DNA from: Branchiostoma lanceolatum
Lineage: Eukaryota; Chordata; Leptocardii; Amphioxiformes; Branchiostomatidae
Reading direction: 5' to 3'
Assembly (NCBI RefSeq): GCF_035083965.1
Contig: NC_089736.1
Span: 3,643,001-3,707,000 of the forward strand
Length of the DNA stretch: 64,000 nucleotides
Part shown: in pieces, positions 12,412 through 21,863 of the stretch
Position numbering within the stretch: the stretch's first letter is position 1
Layout of the letters: each line of letters begins with the position of its first letter
Translations under genes and position numbers: made by a program
The notes under the pieces: generated by a model
Told to the model about the DNA's origin: nothing
Database searches by the model: none
Seen by the model: only the letters and a program-made list of their open reading frames with translations

Positions 12412-15400
12412 CTGAACAGTTCACACACAGAATTGCAAACGATTATGAATATGGGATTAACAAAACTAAACAAATCATAAAAAGATAAACAGGTATTACA
12501 ACAACACAATCTGCGTGGAAACAGATGTATAATTTTTGATTATCTTTCATTTCATTTTGTATAATTTTTTCAGCTGACACACATGTCAATGCAGAGCCAA
12601 GGTTGCCTACCTAGCCTTAGCCTGGATCTGAACAGTTCAGAAACGAATAGGGATATGAGAATGATGTTTATGATAATGATGTGTATTGCAAAATCTTGCC
12701 AAAAGGCTAGTTTCAGATACCAGGTTAGATGAAAATAAAAGAAAGAAAGTATGGGACATGTGGCTAATCTATAGCTGAATTCTGAAACTTGTTGGACTAG
12801 CTCGACTTCATTGCAAATTGGTTGATGCTGATTTACATTTTTTTTAAAGATTCAAATAAACAATAATTACTATAACCCTTTTATTCATATCCGTGGCAAC
12901 AGATCATAATCTCTAACTGTGAATACCAGCAGTTAATGTTAAAAGCATAACGTACACTCATCATGGAAGTGGACGGATTCTGCAGGCCGTTTATACAGTT
13001 ACACTGCCCGGGTGGTCCTGTAGGTCCGCGAGTACCCTTGTCGCCTTTCTTGCCTCCAGCTTGAAAGAAAGAAAAACTTTTTCGTCACGTTCAAAGTGAT
13101 AGGACTTTGGATCTTGAGTCATTATGGTCTAGAATCTTCATCAAAGATCAACACATATCCTGTACCATTGACCAGCTTTTGCCTAATTCTGATGATCCCA
13201 TTGTCATTGAAGGATTCAAGTCAGTAAGGTAAAGCATTGGCATTAAACCAAAGCAACCACAAAGTACCTGATCCCAACATGCCACACAAACATGGTCCCT
13301 ATTTTCTTCTCAAATAAAATTAATTTAAGATAGTCCTTCCCGCACCAGATGGTGCATAGGACGACCCTCATTTCCGCTTCAATAGCCCTTGGGCCACACA
13401 ACTTTTTACAATCATTACAGTAAGGGGTAAGTCCATTTGTAGAGACCTCCCAAACAAAGACCACGTATAAAACGTTGACTCTCACCCGGCCCAGCAACTC
13501 CGTTGGAGCCCGGTTTCCCGGGCACGCCGGCCGGCCCGGGAGTTCCTCTGGGACCCACGGGTCCGGGGAACCCGCGATCCCCCTGCAGAGCAAGATTGGG
13601 GAAATTTGCTTTATTTCTAGATGTGACAAATAGATTATTTAAAACTAAATTGTGAGCATATTATACAGATCCCAGCCGGTTCCTTTCTTAAACCAACTAA
13701 TAATTCTATAGGCAAGAAGAGAACAAGCATGCTTCTCCATATGTCAACTTAGGGATATCACAAAAATTGAAATATTAGTTTACAAGGAATCGATCCCATA
13801 GTAATTGAAGCGAACGATTTTACACCAACTGACCATTATTCAAGCAACTGGATACAATTTTCAAAACTTTATCCCGTTGCTTGAGTAACTGTCATTTGGC
13901 GTATCTTATTTCCTGGATCTCTAACCTTCATCAACGTTTCAGACAACTTTAACCTACGACCTATATAGTTTGAACTGGGATAGCGATGATTGCGACGACT
14001 CCCACCGTTGAGTCGTTCCATGCCAGGCTGGAGGCCTGCCCGCCTTAGCCCGGGACCTCAACCCCCCCCCCCCCTACTTTGCCCCTGAAGGGGCTATTTG
14101 GGGGTTAACGAATGTAGATGTAGATATAAACCTCACCTTTTTGCCCCTCCTGCCTGACACACCGGGTATTCCCGGCTGTCCGGGGCCACCAGAAGGCCCA
14201 GCTAGTCCTCTGTCCCCCTGGATAAAATTGATTGAAAACAAGGTTTGTAACACTGGCCAAGGTACAGCAAAATTATCACGTTGTCACCGGAAATTGACCG
14301 ATCATAAAAGAAATGTAGAAAACAGCACAGCGACAATAAATAGTAACAATCATGTGGCAAAACAACTTTGAATTCCAAAAGTATGTGTCAATTATGAACA
14401 GGCTCATTTGAACCGACCTCATTGTCACAACGATGTTAGAATTCTTGGGAGGGGGCAACATGAGAAAAATCGGTGACTGACTGCAGTTTACCTTTTCGCC
14501 ACCAGGAGGACCAGGGAAGCCTAACATTCCCTTGCAATTGGTTACAAGATAAAGAATGATAAGTAGTCAAGAAGACATTAGATAACAAAGAAATATAGAT
14601 AAAATGAAACGAGTAAATAAAGTACAGTAGTTAATTGTAGAAAGCCCGATAGAATCATTATTATAGTTATAGAGGTGTAAACAATTCTAAGACGTTGGAA
14701 ATATTTCAAGTCAGAATAGTTATTTTCCGGTGGAAAACATCACGTTGAGTAGTGCTCCCTGTAGGAGCTTATGCGTATTCTCCAAGCAGAGGTTTCCATC
14801 GGGGGGGGGGGGGGGGGGCTACTAAGGAGTGTCCGAGATTTTTAACACTGCCCTCCCTTCATGGAGAAACCTCTGCTTGGAGAGTCAATCCGTCAAAAGG
14901 AACAAAACGAACGAAAATAGACGGAGCTGAGTAGACATACCCTTGCCCCCTTTTCGCCCGGAGATCCAGGAATTCCAGGGTCACCCTAAACTCGGAAATT
15001 TCAAATAGTGGTTCGGATGAAGTATTATCTTATTAATCTTTATTAATAAAGCATCATATAATTAATTGTAAATTCACTGGTTTATCTATCGTATGTCAAA
15101 GCCACACGTTTTATCTAGAAAACTATGTTAAGTTGAATGAATAGTTTTATACGATTTTACAGTTACTATCTCACTTTCTCACTTTTCTATCTCACTATCA
15201 CACAGTTTTTCTATACGATACCTTGTCTCCTTTTTTCCCAATGGAGCCCTGAAAAAGAAAGACAACAAGCAGCCATAATCGTTACGAATAAGTAGGTTTT
15301 AAAAACACGTATAAAATCAGCAGCTTCAAGCGTGCGCAGTAAATGTGTATTTGTATTCACGACATTAGAACTGTTACATTTGTTCAGAATCATGCAATTC

Positions 15401-18400
15401 ATGTCTTTATATTCATTTGTGAGAAATTTTTTTTGGCCCTGCACCTTGTCTCCCTTTGGTCCTATAACACCAGGCAGGCCCCTCTCTCCTTTCTGTCCTC
15501 TTTCTCCCTGCAGATATTGAAAAAAAATACCTTCATCAAAGAACACCAATCAATTTGACACAATGACATTCCTGCTATCAACACTATGCGTTACCCTGGC
15601 ATTAATCCGCATAGGCAAACAGAACCTGAATAATTGTCATGTTTGCATCTCTAGCCATACAAATTCTGGTCATCAACACCTTTAACCACTGCTCATCCAA
15701 CAAGCAAGCCAACGATTCACAATTTTCCAGTTGTTTTCATGTCATTTTCTTGGCCAGTCTTTCCCCAGTTTGAAAGTAAAACATTTACGATTTACCTATG
15801 ACTCATCCTCTGCTCAGATGTTGAACGCATCATCAATTGACGCAGCAAATCCTGATATGCAAGTGATCTATCGTCGATGATTTAGTATCTATCAGGAATA
15901 TGATGGCATGCTCTTGCCAGGCAATCATTGTCAGCTACTTATACAAACTGTTCTCATCTGTTTCATTTCATTTCACGAGACACACAGACTTAACGGAATA
16001 ACACATTTTACAACAATAAGGTCTTCTTGATAAGGATCATTTGATACACAAGCCAGCACGGTTTATACTGGGAAATACAGACTCTTTCTGAAGGATGCAA
16101 GATGCAGTAAGAGATACGCAGAGTAAGCAGTCCCACCCATCCTTACCCGCGTTCCCTCCGGACCCGGATCACCCTTGTCACCTTTCCGACCAGGTAGACC
16201 GAAAGGCCCACGCAGACCACGGGACCCCTTGGAGTACGGTCAGGAACGTTAACAAAATGTATCTGACTTTGTAGACCTGTAGCCATGCAAAGGCATCTGT
16301 AATCCACACCACCATGCCACCAGATGCCAGGGCTTCTCGAACCAGTAGGAGATGTATTCTGTCCAGTTCATTAAGCAAGACCTTGGGATTTTTCTGTCTC
16401 ATATCATAGAACGAGTTTACCTGCAAGCACCGTTTCAGATGAGGGAATAGGATCAAGCAGATATCGGTAAATGAAAACGAATCATGTGAATATCTAAGAG
16501 TATGCAAATCATCCACAAACGTTGAGAAGCAAATGTCTCTAGGGACATAGGCATCGTAGCAGCTCTTCATCTTTTATCGAAAACGTACAACGTATAAGGA
16601 AAGACCACCGTCATAGGCAAGCAAACATAGGAACGACAGTTCCACCTTATTTCCTTAAAGACGATGGTTTGGCACATTCGCAAAGGGGTATAGGGAAACT
16701 CTTAAGCAGCTTCGACGTTGACAAACCTTATTACCAGGAGGACCTGCTTTACCCTGCACCGAGGAAGAATATCACATAAACTTAGCCTCCATAGCAAGCT
16801 CTAACCGGCCTTTTTTTTTGGGGGGGGGGCTAAATAATACACTTTTGCAGCCAGCCCGTAACCATCAGCCACCCTGTAACTATCTTGACGGTAAGATAGT
16901 TAGAAGGTGACTGATGGTTACGGGCTGGCTGCAAAAAGTGTATTATTCAGCGCCCCAAAAAGGCCGGTTAGACCCTGCTATGGAGGCTAACATAAACTGC
17001 AGGCTAAAGAACACATTTGTTCCATAAATCAACGACTGTGAAACGTCAAGACAACAGGAAAGACCAATGGTGTCAACAATTCGAAGGACGAAAAGACAGG
17101 TAAAACGTTTGACAACGTTGACCAACCGTTGGGCCAGTAAGTCCAGGTGACCCGGGTTCTCCCTGTAAATATAAACCCATTGCAAAACTATTAAACACAT
17201 CAAAAGGCCATGATTCCTATTCCTTTATAAACCCTTCTTTCTTTCGAATCCAAATGGCTGTGGCCAACAATATCACTTTCAATCAAACATGTAGTAGATA
17301 TTCATCATACACCCCTATTGGACAGGAGAAATTGAGTGGCGCGTATGACTGCCAAATGCGCTGTTCATAGGTCTCCGTCCGCCAATGGAGCCTAAAGCGC
17401 CATAGCCACTTGAAACTTAAGGCTTCAGACGGCGATTTCCGCATCACTCATACCGGATGACATATTACTACCTATGGCTATGAAAGAAAACAAACCTTTA
17501 TCCCTCCCGATGATCCTGATCCTGGATCTCCCTTCGGGCCAGGGTAGCCCGGGGGGCCAGGTGGCCCCGGAGATCCCGGCGGGCCAGGGGACGATGGGCA
17601 CGTCACTTCACAGGTACCCTCCGGCTACACGAGATAGAAGTAGCACGATATTAGTACGTCGGCAGAACGTAATCCGTATGCTGTAATTAGCCTTCTATCT
17701 AAACCTATTACAGCTGCCGAAAATCTTTTGTTCTCTTTGGTGAATGTTGCATCGGGGTAACAGCAGTATACTGTGTCCATTTGATCTGAGCTTTTCATCA
17801 AGATTGTCTCTACCATCTACCACAGATTGAAAAAATGGCTGCCGTATGCAGATTTAATATGTGGCCAAGTAAACCGTTCAGAAATAAAACTACCTTTGGC
17901 ATAAAAACACCTGTAACCGTTGTCGGTACGGAGGTCGGCGCGACATGCTCTCCGTCGGGCTCCTCCGGAACTTCCCGACTTGGCCCGACTTCACCCGACG
18001 GTCTGAGCCTCTTTAAGACGGAGAAGGGCGGAGGTGGAGGGGGGATGGGGGGCGGAGGGAAGGGGCCGAGGCTGAAGTCGGGCATTTGCAGGAGAGAACT
18101 CGGTTCGAAGGACGAGTCCATCAGTATTTGGAACAGCAGGTCGTCAATTTCTGTTATTTTGAAAAATAGAAGAAAATTAACATTACTTCTTTTGCTGCCC
18201 TCAAAGTGCTCAAACACGCCTAACAAGAAACCATACAGGTTATAAACCATCCAGATATTCAAATAGAACACCTTTGACTTTTAGACAAAAAGATAAGTTC
18301 AATATTCTAGTATAGTTTGCAATAATTATTATATTACTCACCCCGAGAAAAGTCCTCCGACTGTACCAAATGCTCGGGTGACACAAATATAAACACAATA

Positions 18401-18423
18401 ACCAAGTACTTGGTCCAAGTCAT
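10628..18423 (-). CDS. COLQ: Acetylcholinesterase collagen-like tail subunit (ColQ)
   Basis: ColQ trimerises through a collagen helix, binds acetylcholinesterase tetramers through its N-terminal proline-rich attachment domain, and anchors them in the synaptic basal lamina. Exons in transcript order: 18423-18342, 18150-17894, 17624-17496, 17162-17127, 16753-16727, 16227-16147, 15507-15445, 15248-15222, 14985-14941, 14530-14492, 14217-14137, 13582-13486, 13059-12956, 12411-12292, 11528-11441, 11230-11128, 10700-10628. All introns are GT-AG and phases close: 1,452 nt, 483 residues (human ColQ is about 455). The diagnostic combination is signal peptide, PRAD, Gly-X-Y helix, and the C-terminal pattern CGDG...GEECDDGN...FCGDGNR...LTCESYLPG. 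No other collagen family has this architecture. Confidence 0.93.
12956..17624 (-). CDS. COLQ: COLQ triple-helix exons
   Basis: Eleven exons encode Gly-X-Y repeats. Several are multiples of 9 nt and start with a full Gly codon (36, 27, 81, 63, 27, 45 and 81 nt), the classical collagen exon pattern. The helix opens after the paired cysteines GTCEVTC and ends at GPPGQCNC. Basic clusters GLPGRKGDK and GRRGKKGDR resemble the two heparin-binding sites by which vertebrate ColQ docks on perlecan. Imperfections occur at GSGSSGGIK, GGEK and GGKK. The introns carry several hairpin elements. Confidence 0.92.
13350..13455 (-). mobile_element. SINE fragment (family of the 35.9-36.2 kb copy)
   Basis: Shares GCCCTTGGGCCACAC and a following TAAGTCCA/TAGTCCA region with the full copy at 35890-36180. 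Only the 3' body is present. Confidence 0.55.
13840..13947. mobile_element. 'CAAGCAACTGGAT' MITE, copy 2 (decayed)
   Basis: Carries the CAAGCAACTGGAT arm, the complementary AAAACTTTATCC...GTTGCTTGAGTAA arm, and the downstream GGCGTATCTTA...CTTCATCAACG segment also present after copy 1. Confidence 0.75.
13978..14112 (+). mobile_element. LINE 3'-end fragment
   Basis: Contains CCACCGTTGAGTC and GCCTGCCCGCCTTAGCCC, then a C-run, TTTGCCCCTGAAGGGGC and a GATGTA-like tail. The same tail recurs at 29044-29240 (minus) and 61050-61145 (plus). It lies in a COLQ intron. Confidence 0.7.
14778..14884. mobile_element. MITE with CTCCAAGCAGAGG termini and a poly-G run
   Basis: Terminal inverted repeats of about 19 bp (TTCTCCAAGCAGAGGTTTC and its complement) flank about 70 bp that includes a run of about 17 G. 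Located in a COLQ intron. Confidence 0.8.
16783..16989. mobile_element. Mutator-like MITE with 9-bp target duplication
   Basis: Long inverted repeat starting TAGCCTCCATAGCA and ending with its complement, with arms of about 95 bp around a loop near 16890. The identical 9-mer ACATAAACT flanks it at 16774-16782 and 16990-16998. A 9-bp duplication with long terminal repeats is characteristic of MULE-type elements. Confidence 0.85.
17894..18150 (-). CDS. COLQ: COLQ exon 2: proline-rich attachment domain (PRAD)
   Basis: Encodes FPPPPIPPPPPPF, the aromatic-capped polyproline signature of the PRAD, which threads through the tryptophan-rich tails of four acetylcholinesterase T-subunits. In vertebrate ColQ an adjacent Cys-Cys pair sits just before the prolines and disulfide-bonds to the enzyme. 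Here there is no cysteine between the start codon and the polyproline; the nearest (GTCEVTC) are in exon 3, just before the triple helix. Two donors are possible, after 17911 and after 17894. Only the latter keeps phase with exon 3. Confidence 0.88.
18342..18423 (-). CDS. COLQ: COLQ exon 1: start codon and signal peptide
   Basis: The ATG at 18423-18421 is followed by a hydrophobic stretch (YLVIVFIFV) and a likely cleavage region near SPEHLVQS. This fits a secreted protein and supports the start. The donor is GTGAGT. The exon ends in phase 1 and joins exon 2 to make a Glu codon. Confidence 0.88.
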
Positions 18424-19410
18424 TGTTGTTTTTCTGTAATTGAAAATAAAACACTTCAAAATTTCAAGTAGGCCTACTAGATAATATGGTGCACACCCTT
18501 CCACGATATCTTAAAAGAATCTATATTTTTCTAGATAATCTCCCAAACAAAAGCTTCTTCGTATCATCTAGACTAGACATCAAAACAAATTAGAAATGCT
18601 TAACGTGATTAATTGTAATGGACAACCAAAACACAATATAGGCAGTCAATCATGAGGCAAATAACATGCCCATCATTGAAGACCACATCTACACGTAAAG
18701 AAATCGCAAGTCTATGAAGACGTCCGACTGTGCATGTGATAAGTAGGCTTCTTGGCGATAATTTGATGATGCAAGGTTACCAAAACTCATTCTGACAAAT
18801 GCGAAATGATATCGGTTATCATAACACTGGATCTAATATTCTTCAATGGTTCGACGCCGTGTGCCAAAATGCGATGAACCAAAAACACTCGTCGCCAAGT
18901 CCTATTTTAAGCATACGAGTAAGCCTGCACGTATTAGTTAACGTAGCTGCCACCCTGATAATCTAGTCCCAATTCTAGAAATTGAACTAACACAGGACGT
19001 ACAACGGTACATACATCGTTTACCTTTTCAATAAAGCGGACGAAAGCTGCAAATGACGAGGACTTGGACCAGGAAAAATGGCCTCCGCGTATGACACCGT
19101 GTGTTGTACGTCTCTATCGTAGTTTCTCCCGTATCAGAGGAGGCGAGGGGGGCTTTTGGCCGCGCCCGATCTGAGGGAGTAGACAAACAAGCTCGCGGGG
19201 AACTCGGCCCTTGTCGCGGGCCTGCCAAATGCCTCGGATAGCTACAGTTATTTGCGTAAGGGCGATCAAGGCTTACTGGGCTCGGAGCAATGCTAAAAAC
19301 ACTGGCGGGGTATTTGTGTCGTCGTCGAAGATGAATTACCCGTCATATGGGCGGGCGGGTAGATTTATGATGTCAGTCGTGACGTATGGCGTTGATAGGG
19401 AATGTCTCCC

Positions 19411-19897
19411 TTAAAGGAAAGCTACACAAAAAATTGAAAATCCTTCTATGCTAGGATTAATATATTCCAAAGTCAAATTCTTACTTCAAGTTGTTTCACA
19501 TAAGTCCGTCATAGTTCTGGGATTTTCCAGAGTTTGCAACTTATGCCGTGCTGACGCCTTCTCGCCTGATAATTGAATTATATGACGTCAGTGTTTCAAA
19601 TTTTTCACCTGATGATTGAATTTCAGAACACTGACGTCATATAATACAATCATCAGGTGAAAAATTCGAAACACTGACGTCATATAATACAATCATCAGG
19701 TGAAAAATTCGAAACACTGACGTCATATAATTCAATTATCAGGTGAGAAGGCGTCAGCATGGCATAAGTTGCAAACTGTGGAAAATCCCAGAACTATGAC
19801 GGACTTATGTGAAACAACTTGAAGTAAGAATTTGACTTTGGAATATATTAAGCATAGCATAGAAGGATTTTCAATTTTTTGTGTAGCTTTCCTTTAA
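19411..19897. mobile_element. Large palindromic MITE with TTAA ends
   Basis: Arms of about 160 bp (from AGGAAAGCTACACAAAAAAT) are inverted at the far end. The centre holds tandem units of about 43 bp. TTAA lies at both outer edges (19411-19414, 19894-19897), as expected for piggyBac-type insertion. The centre contains four perfect TGACGTCA palindromes, at 19583, 19632, 19675 and 19718. Confidence 0.88.
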
Positions 19898-20454
19898 CCC
19901 TGAAGTGACCGAAAGGGGTCCAAGGACCTCAGGCTATTTCGTAATGGCTTATCGTGGTAAATCATATATACTTAACAGGTATTTTGAACTTGTAACCAGT
20001 GAAATTAACTATTCAACAGTGTTATACGGTGTGTGTCATGGAAACGTCCCCTACATACACATTCAGCGAGCGCAGTGGGAATGCCTCCCAAGCTTGACAG
20101 TTTTGATTAGCATTTTCGAGTGTTTTTAAGTGACGCCACGGCGACCATGATGGTTGGTTTAACCTAGTTGCGTATGTTACGTTATGGTCACGTGAGCGCA
20201 AACATTATGTAGTACCTGACATTATACTGGTAGAGAATACTACGTTTCGTATACGTTCTGATTCGTGATGACAATGACCTATGGCCTTACCAAGTGTTTG
20301 AAAGTCAGAAGTATGTAATGAACACTCAGATTGATCTATAAGTAAAACCCATTTGAGTTCATCTATCTTGAAAATATCCCAACTATTGTCTATGAAGGTT
20401 AGACATCCAGGTAACATCGATGATGAAGGTTAGACATCCAAGTAATACGATATG

Positions 20455-20515
20455 CAAGGTAAGTTATTCAAGCAACTGGAATTCAAAAATCTAGCCAGTT
20501 GCTTGAGTAGGTTAC
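20455..20515. mobile_element. 'CAAGCAACTGGAT' MITE, copy 3 (short)
   Basis: TTATTCAAGCAACTGG faces CCAGTTGCTTGAGTAG with a short loop. Upstream sequence (GATGAAGGTTAGACATCCA) is the inverted form of the flank seen at copies 1 and 2. Confidence 0.7.
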
Positions 20516-21863
20516 CTTCTTATCTGAACTATCTACGGTTAAGTATATTTTGCTATGACTATGAAGTTTCATTTACTGTTGCTCATGTCTATAATAAGGA
20601 CCCAATCGAAAGCAAATTCTAAAATCCTGCACTAGGAAATTAAATCAACATATTCCACAACATATACAATGGGCACTAGAATGGAAATATTTTTATTAAG
20701 TTTCCATACCTTCTTGTATCATTGGACTGCGAACAAAACAGCCATTGCAACAAACATGGCCATTGGTTACAAAAACCCTACATTCTATTCCACGTCCTTC
20801 ATTCGACCAATCACACGTACCGATTCCAAGACATCCTTCCAACTGTACACCCTAGATGGTGTAATATCATTGGCTGTTGTAACGTTATCTGATTGGTTAA
20901 TATCAGCATCAAAGATGCTGTGATTGGTCAGCTTCCTCAGGTATGTAGAGAAACATGTCTGGATTGCATGATTGGCAAAAATGTCACTACCCAACATTTG
21001 ATGAAACAAAATGGCGGAGTACCAATTTGCTGTTCAGTGATAACTGCTTCTTGAGACAACATAACTAAGAAAAGAATAATTTGTCTTACACAAGAAAAAA
21101 ACACAAGAATCCTCTTCAACAGAGCACAATCCATGAGATATAATCCCATTGTCAGCTAGTTCTTTCAAAAAGAACACAATTTAAAAGCAAATGTAATATA
21201 ATATGCTATATTTCAAAAAGGGACTATATGTTTAAATATGTCCCTTTTTTCAATCAATGTTAATCACATTTCTCTTGGTACACAGTTACAAACTTGTATT
21301 AGCAAGAGATTCAAATTATAGGATTGAAGAAAATAATCAAAAAGCAAATACAGAAATAACATCATTCATACAAATTGTACTATAAATCCTTACAATCTAT
21401 AGAGTTAAAGGTGTATGTAGTGTAGATTCGAAGTGCGTATTCATTTGGCAGAAAGTTACATATTATTGTTTATCTAAAGGAGAAGCTCTCAAATAGAAGC
21501 TTATATCTCTATAATAATGTGGAAAATTCCATGGTTCTAATATCTGCATCTTAAATATCAGCAAATTCACAAATTATTTTGAAAAATTTTAGAGAGGAAG
21601 GAAAAAAAACTCAAAACATGCTTTTGGAATTCAAGACTACTTGTCCTCATTTAAGAAGGGACAAGACAGTGTTTCATAACTTTTTCTTCTTCATTTTCCA
21701 TTAGAAATATAAGGGGGGAAAGTCATGTTTGTTGCAATGGTACCAAAATCGGTAAATCTGTCCACTTCTGATCGTAACTATAGAAACCCATGAAGCATTA
21801 ATTTTGTTGTTTTGTATTAATTTTCAGGGCAGAAGGAAGAGAGGGAAGTTTAAAGTTTGGGAA

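Larger units (their letters stand above)
18424..21863. other. Intergenic region upstream of COLQ, downstream of PA2G4
   Basis: Holds the presumed COLQ promoter, next to 18424 with a CpG-richer stretch near 19130-19380, a large hairpin element at 19411-19897, a third 'CAAGCAACTGGAT' element near 20450-20515, and the PA2G4 3' flank. I found no coding exon. Confidence 0.6.

Noticed and set aside
17835-18245. 136-codon open frame on the plus strand
   Set aside because: Antisense shadow of the COLQ PRAD exon; its Gly-rich sequence is just the complement of polyproline codons.
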